The notes under the pieces were generated by a model. That model was not told the origin of the DNA, did no database searches, and saw only the letters and a list, made by a program, of their open reading frames with translations. From NCBI GenBank assembly GCA_023426365.1, contig JAFAAW010000030.1:1-24730 (forward strand): 24,730 nucleotides of DNA. The letters run 5' to 3'. The stretch comes from Pseudomonadota bacterium (lineage in GTDB: Bacteria > Pseudomonadota > Alphaproteobacteria > Rhodospirillales > Magnetospirillaceae). Shown here piece by piece: positions 8,965-15,905 of this stretch; position 1 is the stretch's first letter; each line of letters begins with the position of its first letter. A program made the position numbers and the translations under genes.

Positions 8965-10230
8965 CTAGTGCAGGCCGGCGCGCATCAACCACCTGGCGAG
9001 GGGGGCGTAGACCTCGGTCCGCGCCCTCGACGCCAGCAACATGCCCACATGCCCGCCCCGTACCCGCATGGTCTCCGCCCCCGGGATGGCCCGGGCCAGC
9101 GGCTCCGCCGACTCGGGAGGGACGATGCGATCCCTTTCGGGCAGCACGACGAGGGTAGGAACTGTCACTCTTTCCGGCAAGATGGGCAATCCGCCGATGT
9201 GCCAATGACCTTTGGCCGGGGTGTTGTCGCCATACCAGCCGAACAGGCATTGGCGGGCCACCGTTCCGGCCAGGGGGACGCCGTCATTGACCCAGTCCTC
9301 CAGCGCCACGAAGTCGCGCGCCCGCGCGCTGCGGCGCTTGAAGCGGGCGAAAGCGGCGAACTTGCGGGCGACCAGCCCGGGGTCCAGGCTGGCGAACATG
9401 GCGTTGAGCATGTCCGCCGGCAGGCAGCCGGCGCCGTCCAGCAGCGCCGCCAGCGGCTCGGCCAGCGCCCTGACCTGGGCGGCCTGACTGGCGCGGCCGG
9501 CGTGAAAGTCCCACGGTGTCGCCACCAGCGCCAGCGCGGCCACGCCTTCCGGCCGGGTGGCGGCCAGGGCCAGGGCCAGGTTGCCGCCCATGCAATAGCC
9601 CATCAGCACGACCGGCTGCAGGCAGCGGGCGGCGATGAAGTCGCGGATGTGACCCAGCCGGGCGATATATTCGTCCAGCCCGAAGGCCATCTCGTCCGCG
9701 CCCGGCGCATCCCAATCGACCAGGAACGGCGCCAGCCCGCGCGCGGCCATGTCGCGCATCAGGCTGCGCCGGGCGGTGAGGTCCAGGATATAGGCGCGGT
9801 TGACCAGCGACGGCACCACCAGCACCGGGCGTCCGCCAGCGGCGCCGGGGATGCGGTAGTCCAGCACCCGGGTGGTGCCCTGGCGCCAGATCACGGGCGG
9901 CGGCGGCAGGTCGCGGGCATAGGAATGGCGGCGATAGGCGGCGATGCCGGCCAGCATCTGCTCGTGCCGGGCCAACCCCTCGGCGGCCACGGCCCGGCCC
10001 AGCTCAGTCCACGCGTCGGGTCCGGCCGCGTCCAGGCTTCGGCGCAGGTTTTCCGCCTCCGTCGCCAAGTCGGGCCTCCAGGGCAGCGACCCGTTCCTCC
10101 AAAGCGGCAAGGCGGCGTGCGATCCCATCATCGTCGCGGCATGCGCCGCCAGATGCAGCGGCAGCGGCCGCGGTCCCGGCCGCAGGCTGGCCTGGGGGGG
10201 TGTCTGGCGGGGCGGAAGACGATCCGGCAT
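8965..10230 (-). CDS. Short PhaC-like polyhydroxyalkanoate synthase (alpha/beta hydrolase)
   Basis: A 421-residue protein with the PHA-synthase form of the lipase box, GYCMGG (211-216), which has Cys213 in place of Ser. The rest of the triad is present: D367 in PERDRIVPP and H394 in GGHVGML. Trp and VDWD motifs upstream are also PhaC-like (FLVDWDAPG). At 421 residues it is shorter than class I synthases (about 590) and nearer class III/IV catalytic subunits (about 360), which need a small partner. Start ATG 10230 keeps PGPRPLPLHLA and LPLWRNGSLPW, which look like family N-terminal sequence; ATGs at 10131 or 10128 are alternatives. Its first 76 codons overlap the upstream gene in another frame. 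It may polymerise hydroxyacyl-CoA, or be a PhaC-related thioesterase or depolymerase-like enzyme. Confidence 0.85.
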   Translation of the reverse strand: MPDRLPPRQTPPQASLRPGPRPLPLHLAAHAATMMGSHAALPLWRNGSLPWRPDLATEAENLRRSLDAAGPDAWTELGRAVAAEGLARHEQMLAGIAAYRRHSYARDLPPPPVIWRQGTTRVLDYRIPGAAGGRPVLVVPSLVNRAYILDLTARRSLMRDMAARGLAPFLVDWDAPGADEMAFGLDEYIARLGHIRDFIAARCLQPVVLMGYCMGGNLALALAATRPEGVAALALVATPWDFHAGRASQAAQVRALAEPLAALLDGAGCLPADMLNAMFASLDPGLVARKFAAFARFKRRSARARDFVALEDWVNDGVPLAGTVARQCLFGWYGDNTPAKGHWHIGGLPILPERVTVPTLVVLPERDRIVPPESAEPLARAIPGAETMRVRGGHVGMLLASRARTEVYAPLARWLMRAGLH

Positions 10231-10435
10231 CGGCTGCTCGCGCCTGGTTGACGGGGCTTGCCGCGCCGGCGGCGGCCGCCTGCAGGATCGCCGAGGGCAC
10301 CTGCGACATCATGGCGACGCCGCGGGCCAGCGCATCCGCAAGCGCCGGATCGTTCGCCATGGCGTTCACCTGGTCCTGCCACAGGTCCAGGTAGCGGCGC
10401 GCAAGCGATGTGAAATCCGGCGGCGCTTCAGACAT
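10004..10435 (-). CDS. Small coiled-coil protein, candidate PhaE/PhaR-like partner of the synthase
   Basis: A 143-residue protein. The N-terminal helix region (residues 7-50, DFTSLARRYLDLWQDQ then LADALARGVAMMSQVP) resembles the tryptophan/glutamine-bearing helices of phasins and class III/IV synthase partner subunits. A low-complexity Ala/Pro/Ser linker follows (52-100). The C-terminal heptad segment IARRLAALEERVAALEARLG (about 106-125) is a convincing short coiled coil, ending in a basic tail. ATG 10435 has GAGGAG about 13 nt upstream, rather far. The last 75 codons overlap the PhaC-like gene in a different frame on the same strand. No family match can be asserted; the partner role is inferred from position, helix pattern and the short synthase downstream. 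Confidence 0.65.
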   Translation of the reverse strand: MSEAPPDFTSLARRYLDLWQDQVNAMANDPALADALARGVAMMSQVPSAILQAAAAGAASPVNQARAADAGSSSAPPDTPPGQPAAGTAAAAAASGGACRDDDGIARRLAALEERVAALEARLGDGGGKPAPKPGRGRTRRVD

Positions 10436-10488
10436 GGCGAAAGCATACTCCTCGACTGGGTGCTTGACCAGGGCGGGAACGGCCGGTT

Positions 10489-10518
10489 CTGTTGCGATGC
10501 CGTTAAAAATCTGTTGCC
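10489..10518 (+). promoter_or_regulatory. Two TCTGTTGC direct repeats 22 bp apart upstream of phaR
   Basis: TCTGTTGC occurs at 10489-10496 and 10511-10518, a spacing of two helical turns. It lies in the 151-bp gap between the divergent small PHA gene and phaR, 69 to 98 nt before the phaR start. This is a candidate operator for PhaR autoregulation or for control of both directions. The assignment to PhaR is inference. Confidence 0.4.
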
Positions 10519-10586
10519 AATCCCCGCGAGTGCGGAAAAGCTGATAGCATCAAAATCCATAAGCCGAAAACGGAAGCGACGCCAAG

Positions 10587-11204
10587 ATGTCCGAAGCCAA
10601 GACCGCTGCCAGCCAGGCGCCGATCACCATCAAGAAATACGCCAACCGCCGTCTCTATAACACCGCCACCTCCAGCTATGTGACGCTGGACCATCTGGCG
10701 CAGATGGTTAAGGACGGCGCCGATTTCGTGGTCTACGACGCCAAGACCGGCGAGGACATCACCCGTTCGGTGCTGACGCAGATCATCGTCGAGGAAGAGG
10801 GCAAGGGCGGCCAGAACCTGCTGCCCATCAGTTTCCTGCGCCAGATCATCGGCTTTTACGGCGATTCCCTGGGCGGTCTGGTGCCGCGCTATCTGGAATA
10901 TTCCATGTCCAGCTTCCAGCGCAACGAACAGCAGATGCGCCAATACATGCAGAACGCCCTGGACGGATTGTTCCCGTTCAATCCTTTCGAGGAAATGGGC
11001 AAGCAGAACATGGCGTTCTTCGAAAGCGCGCTGAAGATGTTCTCGCCCTTCTATCCCCACGGCCCGGACGGCGCGCCGCTGCCCGGCCAGCCGGGCGTTC
11101 ATCCGGGCGCCCATCCGGCCGGCGGCGAGCCGCGTCTGGACGAGTTGCAGGCCAAGATCAATCAACTGCAAAGCCAATTGGCCGAGCTGTCCAAGAAGAA
11201 GTAG
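10587..11204 (+). CDS. phaR: Polyhydroxyalkanoate synthesis repressor PhaR
   Basis: A 205-residue PHA-responsive DNA-binding repressor. The N-terminal PHB/PHA accumulation regulator domain is unmistakable (residues 12-70: ITIKKYANRRLYNTATSSYV, then VYDAKTGEDITRSVLTQII). The second PHB_acc segment follows (80-115: LLPISFLRQIIGFYGDSLGG and LVPRYLEYSM). The tail contains a Gly/Pro-rich linker and a C-terminal helix (LDELQAKINQLQSQLAEL) likely to mediate oligomerisation. GGAAG lies about 10 nt before the ATG. By family knowledge PhaR represses phasin and its own gene, and is released when it binds PHA or its oligomers. No phasin gene is in the window, so its main target must lie elsewhere or be the divergent PHA genes. 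Confidence 0.97.
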   Translation: MSEAKTAASQAPITIKKYANRRLYNTATSSYVTLDHLAQMVKDGADFVVYDAKTGEDITRSVLTQIIVEEEGKGGQNLLPISFLRQIIGFYGDSLGGLVPRYLEYSMSSFQRNEQQMRQYMQNALDGLFPFNPFEEMGKQNMAFFESALKMFSPFYPHGPDGAPLPGQPGVHPGAHPAGGEPRLDELQAKINQLQSQLAELSKKK

Positions 11205-11210
11205 GCCCGA

Positions 11211-11289
11211 CGAGGCATTCGCCCCTGGCCGCCTGTGCCCGCCGGCGTTGTCGGGCACAGGCGGATCGTCCTGTTGCGCGAATGCCCCG
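11211..11289. terminator. Nested inverted repeats after phaR (terminator-like, no U-run)
   Basis: The inner perfect 13-bp stem lies at 11229-11241 and 11252-11264 with a 10-nt loop. The outer arms GGCATTCGC (11214-11222) and GCGAATGCC (11278-11286) enclose it and extend to 11211/11289 with one mismatch. It begins 7 nt after the phaR stop. A terminator is likely, but no T-tract follows the inner stem. Confidence 0.6.
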
Positions 11290-11336
11290 TGCGCCCGTAA
11301 ACTGTTCCCTCACAACCACCCGCTGCGGGGCGTGCG

Positions 11337-11801
11337 GTGAGCGATAGCGGATTGTCTACCAGCCAGATCAGTGCGGCGGGCGCCTATGCCCAGGCCGACC
11401 GGCTGGTCATGACCATTCCGGTCCGTCCCATCGACCCCACCCGCCAGCGCTTCCAGGTGGCGGAACGCGACGCCGCCGAACAGGCGGCGGCAAGGAAAAC
11501 CCGGGCCGACGACACCGATGCCGACGAGTCGCGATCCGGGGGCGGACAGGGGCCGGTCACCGGCGGCTGGGGGCGGGGCGGCTTCGGCCTTGTCGGCGCC
11601 TTCACCTCGTTCCTGGCCCGCATGTTCGCCCAGCCCGAGGCCGAGCAGGCCGAGTCCGCGTCCCAGGCCCAGGCGGCCGGGGTGCGTGCCTATGCCCGGA
11701 CCGCCGGCGCGGTGATGACGGGCGAAAGCATGGCGGGGGAAATCCTGTCGCCCTCCTTTCCCCGGCTGTCGTCGGGGCGCGCGGTCGATCTGACCGTCTG
11801 A
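11337..11801 (+). CDS. Hypothetical protein, Ala/Gly-rich
   Basis: A 154-residue protein read from a GTG at 11337, preceded by GGGG about 6 nt upstream. It has a disordered-looking acidic/basic centre (residues 45-80: AAARKTRADDTDADESRSGG) and then a short hydrophobic/aromatic patch (GGFGLVGAFTSFLARMF). The C-terminal half is Ala/Gln/Glu-rich. No signal peptide, full membrane span or catalytic motif is visible. Codon choice matches the neighbours, and the frame has no convincing competitor: the minus-strand frame over it lacks a start context. It stands alone between the phaR terminator and a long AT-rich gap. I do not recognise a family. Confidence 0.65.
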   Translation: MSDSGLSTSQISAAGAYAQADRLVMTIPVRPIDPTRQRFQVAERDAAEQAAARKTRADDTDADESRSGGGQGPVTGGWGRGGFGLVGAFTSFLARMFAQPEAEQAESASQAQAAGVRAYARTAGAVMTGESMAGEILSPSFPRLSSGRAVDLTV

Positions 11802-12001
11802 CGGCCCCCGCATTACCAAGATTTAATCCAGCGCTCACATAGCCAGGGAAGCGTTAGAAAATAGCGCTTTGGGGTGGCTTTGGCGCAATTAACGGGCGCC
11901 GATTAGCCTTCCGATTTCGGTTCTCCACACTGGTATTACCGCCACGGCAGATGCATATACCAGCCGTGAGGACAGCGTGACGCCCTGAGCAACCGCAAAA
12001 A

Positions 12002-12016
12002 CATGAACTGTTCATG
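12002..12016. promoter_or_regulatory. 15-bp palindrome, operator candidate
   Basis: CATGAACTGTTCATG consists of perfect 7-bp arms around one central base. It lies about 190 bp upstream of the XRE-regulator start in the AT-rich gap. The form suits a homodimeric regulator; the binder is unknown. Confidence 0.4.
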
Positions 12017-12104
12017 CAGCAACTGGGGCGTTTGCAACTTAGGTATGAGCGCCCAGGTTGTTATTCCTGGGTGTAAATATCAACTAGATATCAAATCAAC
12101 ACAT

Positions 12105-12123
12105 TAGAGTGTCTCTAGAGTGT
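12105..12123 (+). promoter_or_regulatory. TAGAGTGT direct repeats, one helical turn apart
   Basis: TAGAGTGT occurs at 12105-12112 and 12116-12123, with an 11-bp period, followed by the AT-rich TATATAT. It lies 79-97 bp before the regulator start codon. It is a candidate operator on one face of the helix, possibly for autoregulation by the XRE protein. Confidence 0.4.
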
Positions 12124-12201
12124 TATATATCAGGGCGCAATGAATTAATAATACGGGTTGCCTCGTTTATGAATTCCGACTATGGACAGGGAAAGGTAGC
12201 C

Positions 12202-12654
12202 ATGCCTGATACAGCGGATGACACCCGCAGATACGTTGATCACACTCAGATTCAGCCGAGAACAATGACTGCCAAGACTGAAGACAAGCCCGTGCGGCCG
12301 ACTAATCGTGCCAACGACACCGACCGGCATGTCGGCGCGCGTATCCGCGAACGTCGCATCATGCTGGGTCTGTCCCAGCAGCAGATGGCCGACCTGATCG
12401 GCGTCACCTATCAGCAGGCGCACAAGTACGAGCGCGGCATCAATCGCATTTCGGCCGGCCGCCTGTACGAGATCGCCCAGGTGCTGGGTGTTCCGGTCAG
12501 CTACTTCTTCGAAGGGCTGGACAGCGAACGCGCCACCGATCTGACCGCTCGGCAGCGCATGTGCCTGGAGCTCGCGCGCAACTTCTCCAGCATCTCGAAC
12601 GAGAAGCACCAGGAAGCATTGTCGCAGTTGGCCCGGGCCTTGGCCTCGGAATAA
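12202..12654 (+). CDS. XRE-family transcriptional regulator, PraR-like
   Basis: A 150-residue regulator with one helix-turn-helix domain of the Cro/CI (XRE) type at residues 44-105: VGARIRERRIMLGLSQQQMA, then DLIGVTYQQAHKYERGINRI (recognition helix) and the VPVSYFFEGL end. This pattern, with a short N-terminal arm and a C-terminal helical tail, matches the alphaproteobacterial PraR/SinR-like group, whose rhizobial members repress quorum-sensing and biofilm genes. Start ATG 12202 has AAAGG about 6 nt upstream. The frame opens earlier at a GTG (12109) that overlaps the TAGAGTGT repeats and has no ribosome site; the ATG at 12265 is also possible. It is monocistronic and ends at a strong terminator. 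The specific targets cannot be read from the sequence. Confidence 0.92.
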   Translation: MPDTADDTRRYVDHTQIQPRTMTAKTEDKPVRPTNRANDTDRHVGARIRERRIMLGLSQQQMADLIGVTYQQAHKYERGINRISAGRLYEIAQVLGVPVSYFFEGLDSERATDLTARQRMCLELARNFSSISNEKHQEALSQLARALASE

Positions 12655-12681
12655 CGCGCTTTCCAGACGGCAGTGGATGCC

Positions 12682-12718
12682 AACACGACGGGGTGGCCAG
12701 CGGCCACCCCGTCGTGTT
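12682..12718 (+). terminator. Strong hairpin terminator, likely bidirectional
   Basis: A perfect 17-bp stem (AACACGACGGGGTGGCC at 12682-12698 with its complement at 12702-12718), a 3-nt loop and TTT at the 3' end on the plus strand. It lies between the convergent XRE regulator and queG genes and probably ends both. Confidence 0.85.
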
Positions 12719-12760
12719 TCCGGCATATGCTACCTCAGCGGGCAAGTGGATGGCGTATTT

Positions 12761-13798
12761 CTACCCGCTCTCGCCTGAAAGCCGGGTGACGGCCCAGCGG
12801 GCGGCGTCGGCGACCTCGGCCGAGGGATCATCCGCCAGCGCCCGGGCGCAGTCCGCCAGGCGGGCGTCGCCGCTGTTGCCGATGGCCACCAGCACGTTGC
12901 GCACCATGCGGTCGCGGCCGATGCGCTTGATGGCCGAGCCGGCGAACACCTCGCGGAAGCCCGCATCGTCCAGCGCCGCCAGATCGGCCAGGCGTGGCGC
13001 GGTCAGCTCGATGCGCGGCAGAAAGTCGTCTTCGCGCGTAGGTGGTGCGAACTTGTCCCACGGACAGGCCGCCATGCAATCGTCGCAGCCGTAGATGCGG
13101 TTCCCCATCAACGGGCGCAGCTCCTCGGGGATGGGGCCTTTGTGCTCGATGGTCAGGTAGCTGATGCAGCGCCGGCCATCGACCCGGCCCAGCGCGTCGA
13201 TGGCGCCGGTGGGGCAGGCGTCGCGGCAGCGGGTGCAGCGGCCGCAATGGTCGGGTTCCGGCGGATCGGGCGGCAGGTCCAGGGTGGTGTAGATTTCCGA
13301 CAGGAACAGCCACGATCCGAAGCGGCGCGACACCACGTTGCTGTGCCGCCCCTGCCAGCCGACGCCCGACTGCGCCGCCAGCGGCTTTTCCATCACCGGG
13401 GCGGTATCAACGAACACCTTAAGCTCGCCGCCGAAGCTTTCCACCATCCAGCGGCCCAGCGCCTTGAGGCGCCGTTTCATCAGGTCGTGATAGTCCTTGT
13501 TGCGGGCATAGACGCTGACATGGCCGCGATCGCGATGGGCCAGGGTGGCCAGCGCCTCGCCGTGGGGCGCGTAATTGCTGCCCAGCACCACCACCGACCG
13601 CACCGCCGGCCACAGGCCCTTGGGCGCAGCGCGCTGTTCGCGCCGTTCCTCCATCCACGCCATGGTGCCGTGGCGGCCCTCGGCCACGAACGCGTCCAGC
13701 GCGGCGCTCCAGTCGCCATCGGCGGGGGCGAAGCCGACGGCGTCGAAACCCAGCTCAAGCGCCTTGGCGCGGATGCGGTCTTTCGGAGAGGGAGGCAT
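12761..13798 (-). CDS. queG: Epoxyqueuosine reductase
   Basis: A 345-residue iron-sulfur, cobalamin-dependent enzyme that reduces epoxyqueuosine to queuosine in tRNA, the last step of the pathway. Seen: the N-terminal QueG region with GTMAWMEERREQR, the catalytic Asp candidate D131 in VFVDTAPVMEKPLAAQSGVG, and two 4Fe-4S sites. The first is C185/C188/C191 with C195 in CGRCTRCRDACPTG; the second is C211 with C238/C241/C245 in GCDDCMAACPW. The C-terminus is a HEAT-like helical repeat (VRNVLVAIGNSGD). The length is in the family range. It lies 92 bp downstream of queF on the same strand, separated by a CACGGATG repeat element, so the two queuosine genes are neighbours. Confidence 0.97.
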   Translation of the reverse strand: MPPSPKDRIRAKALELGFDAVGFAPADGDWSAALDAFVAEGRHGTMAWMEERREQRAAPKGLWPAVRSVVVLGSNYAPHGEALATLAHRDRGHVSVYARNKDYHDLMKRRLKALGRWMVESFGGELKVFVDTAPVMEKPLAAQSGVGWQGRHSNVVSRRFGSWLFLSEIYTTLDLPPDPPEPDHCGRCTRCRDACPTGAIDALGRVDGRRCISYLTIEHKGPIPEELRPLMGNRIYGCDDCMAACPWDKFAPPTREDDFLPRIELTAPRLADLAALDDAGFREVFAGSAIKRIGRDRMVRNVLVAIGNSGDARLADCARALADDPSAEVADAARWAVTRLSGESG

Positions 13799-13810
13799 GG
13801 GGAATTAAAG

Positions 13811-13882
13811 ACACGGACGGACACGGATGAACACGGATAATGAGGCCGAAACCTCATCCGTGTTCATCCGTGCCCATCCGTG
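13811..13882. repeat. CACGGATG inverted-repeat element, copy A
   Basis: CACGGATGAACACGGAT (13822-13838) pairs with ATCCGTGTTCATCCGTG (13856-13872), a 17-bp arm. An inner TGAGG/CCTCA stem (13841-13845 and 13852-13856) competes for one base. Further CACGGA/TCCGTG units flank both sides (13812-13817 and 13877-13882). It lies between queF and queG. A related element is at 19383-19457, so this is a dispersed intergenic repeat family. Confidence 0.85.
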
Positions 13883-13890
13883 GCGCTGGA

Positions 13891-14349
13891 TCAGCCGCGC
13901 CCGCGATAGGTGGGCACGCCCTGGTCGGGCAGGAACAGGCCCTGGGGCGGCTCGCCGGTCTGCCAGAACACGTCGATGGGGATGCCGCCGCGCGGATACC
14001 AATAGCCGCCGATGCGCAGCCAGATGGGCGACAGCGCATCGACCAGGCGCTTGGCGATGCCCACCGTGCACGCCTCGTGAAAGGCGCCGTGGTTGCGGAA
14101 CGACCCCAGGAACAGCTTGAGCGACTTGGATTCCACCAGCGTCTCGTCGGGCACGTAATCGATGACGATGTGGGCGAAATCGGGCTGGCCGGTGATGGGG
14201 CACAGCGAGGTGAATTCCGGCGCGGCGAAGCGCACCAGGTAAAGGGTGCCCGGATGGGGGTTGGGCACGGTCTCCAGCACCGCCTCGTCCGGGTTGGACG
14301 GCAGATCGGATTTCTGGCCCAGTTGGGTCAGGTGCGGATAGTCGGCCAT
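13891..14349 (-). CDS. queF: NADPH-dependent 7-cyano-7-deazaguanine reductase
   Basis: A 152-residue enzyme of the short (unimodular) QueF type that reduces preQ0 to preQ1 in queuosine synthesis. Seen: the catalytic cysteine C50 in FTSLCPITGQPDFAH with D57, and the QueF signature ESKSLKLFLGSFRNHGAFHE (E73 to E92), which binds substrate and NADPH. The length fits the unimodular subfamily (about 150). ATG 14349 is chosen because it overlaps the hldE stop as TGATG; the frame could also start at the GTG three bases upstream. Coupling to hldE is therefore likely, and queG follows on the same strand after the repeat element. Confidence 0.97.
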   Translation of the reverse strand: MADYPHLTQLGQKSDLPSNPDEAVLETVPNPHPGTLYLVRFAAPEFTSLCPITGQPDFAHIVIDYVPDETLVESKSLKLFLGSFRNHGAFHEACTVGIAKRLVDALSPIWLRIGGYWYPRGGIPIDVFWQTGEPPQGLFLPDQGVPTYRGRG

Positions 14350-15812
14350 CACGACGTCATCCTCTTGATGGTGTTGGTGGTGCTTTGCCCGTCCACCAGA
14401 TTGGCCAGCACGACGCGCCCGCCCCAGCCCATGACGTCGGCGGCGCCCACCACGGTTTCAACGGTGTAATCCGCCCCCTTGACCAGCACGTCGGGCTTGA
14501 GCGCGCGGATCAGGTCCAGCGGCGTGTCCTCGCCGAAGATGACCACCATATCCACCGAGGCCAGCGAGGCCAGCACGGTCGCGCGCGAGGTTTCCGACTG
14601 CACCGGCCGGGTCGGACCCTTGAGGCGCTGGACCGAGGCATCCGAGTTGAGGCCGACCACCAGGCGGTCGCAACTGCCCTTGGCCTGGGTCAGCAGCGAG
14701 ATGTGGCCGGGATGCAGCAGGTCGAAGCAGCCGTTGGTGAAGCCCACCTTGCAGCCCTTGCGGCGCCAGCGCTCCACCATGTCCGTGGCCGCTTCCAGCC
14801 CGACCACCTTGGTTTCGGCGTGCAGGATCTCGTCATGGTGCAGCGCGCTGACCACCTCGGCGGCATAGGCCACGGCGGTGCCCACCTTGCCCACCACGAT
14901 GCCGGCGGCCACGTTGGCGATGCGCGCCGCCTCCAACAGGCCGGCGCCCGAGGCGATGGCGGCCGACAGGGTGGCGACCACGGTGTCGCCGGCGCCCGAG
15001 ACGTCGAACACCTCGCGCGCTTCCGCCGGCAGGTGATGCACCTCGCCCTTGGCGGTGATCAGGCTCATGCCGTCCTGGCTGCGGGTGACCAGCACCGCCT
15101 CGACCCCGCAGCCGTCGATCAGCGCGCGCGCGGCGGCGACCACCGCCCCGTTGCTGTCCACCGCCATGCCGGTGGCCTCGTGCAGTTCCTTGCGGTTGGG
15201 GGTCAGCAGGGTGGCGCCGCGATAGCGGGTGTAGTCGGTGCCCTTGGGATCGACCACCACCTTCTTGCCCATGGCGCGGGCGCGGGCGATCAACTCGCCC
15301 ACCACCGGCGGCGCCAGCACGCCCTTGCCGTAATCGGACAGCACCACCACGCCGGCCTTGGCGATCAGCCCGTCGGCGCGGGCCAGCACCTGGGTGCGGC
15401 TCAGCTCCGCCAGGGGCGCGCGGGTTTCGCGGTCGGCGCGCAGCAATTGCTGGGAACTGGCGAAAAAGCGGGTCTTGATGGTGGTCTGGCGGTCGGGTTC
15501 GATCACCAGGCAGGGGTCGATGCTGTCGTGCTCGCCCAGCAGCCGGCCGACTTCGCGGCCGGCCTCGTCGTCGCCCACCACCGCGACAAAGGCGGGATGC
15601 GCGCCCAGCGCCACCAGGTTGCGCACCACGTTGCCGGCGCCGCCCAGCATGGCGTCCTCGCGCTCCATGCACAGCACCGGGATGGGCGCCTCGGGCGAGA
15701 TGCGGTCCACCGAGCCGTAGACGAAACGGTCCAGCATGGCGTCGCCGATGCACAGCACCGACGTGCCCTTCAACTTTTCCACCCGTTCCACCAGCGCCGA
15801 GATTTCGGTCAT
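14349..15812 (-). CDS. hldE: Bifunctional heptose-7-phosphate kinase / heptose-1-phosphate adenylyltransferase
   Basis: A 487-residue fusion enzyme making ADP-heptose for the LPS inner core. Residues about 1-320 are a PfkB-family sugar kinase: GGAGNVVRNLVALGA near the N-terminus and the catalytic DVSGAGDTVVATL anion-hole motif near 265. Residues about 355-487 are the cytidylyltransferase-like domain with NGCFDLLHPGHISLL, whose HxGH motif forms the nucleotide site. Both activities are on one chain, as in E. coli HldE. The start has AGGG about 7 nt upstream of ATG 15812. Its stop overlaps queF. A cytosolic enzyme; its presence implies heptose-containing LPS. The downstream queuosine genes are unrelated in function. 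Confidence 0.96.
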   Translation of the reverse strand: MTEISALVERVEKLKGTSVLCIGDAMLDRFVYGSVDRISPEAPIPVLCMEREDAMLGGAGNVVRNLVALGAHPAFVAVVGDDEAGREVGRLLGEHDSIDPCLVIEPDRQTTIKTRFFASSQQLLRADRETRAPLAELSRTQVLARADGLIAKAGVVVLSDYGKGVLAPPVVGELIARARAMGKKVVVDPKGTDYTRYRGATLLTPNRKELHEATGMAVDSNGAVVAAARALIDGCGVEAVLVTRSQDGMSLITAKGEVHHLPAEAREVFDVSGAGDTVVATLSAAIASGAGLLEAARIANVAAGIVVGKVGTAVAYAAEVVSALHHDEILHAETKVVGLEAATDMVERWRRKGCKVGFTNGCFDLLHPGHISLLTQAKGSCDRLVVGLNSDASVQRLKGPTRPVQSETSRATVLASLASVDMVVIFGEDTPLDLIRALKPDVLVKGADYTVETVVGAADVMGWGGRVVLANLVDGQSTTNTIKRMTS

Positions 15813-15905
15813 GTCACACCCTGTGGGAAGCCTGCGGGTGCGTTACCTTAGGCCAGCGGGTGATGCAAGCAAATTGGCGTGCGCGATAGGGCGCAAGGAT
15901 GATCC

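Larger units (their letters stand above)
11802..12201 (+). other. 400-base AT-rich intergenic region upstream of the XRE regulator
   Basis: No convincing gene is seen here. Base composition is far less GC-rich than in the rest of the window. It holds the palindrome at 12002-12016, the direct repeats at 12105-12123, a CTGGTAT/ATACCAG inverted repeat (11930-11936 and 11957-11963) interleaved with CACGGC/GCCGTG (11943-11948 and 11963-11968), and a small CCCAGG/CCTGGG stem (12052-12057 and 12066-12071). It probably carries the regulator's promoter and a long 5' leader, or a small RNA. I could not choose a promoter with confidence. Confidence 0.5.

Noticed and set aside
9284..9715. 143-codon minus-strand frame inside the PhaC-like gene
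   Set aside because: Low-complexity Gly/Arg/Ala shadow without motif support, unlike the overlapping frame at 10004-10435.
12109..12201. Extended N-terminus of the XRE regulator from a GTG
   Set aside because: It has no ribosome site and overlaps operator-like repeats; ATG 12202 has AAAGG at proper spacing.
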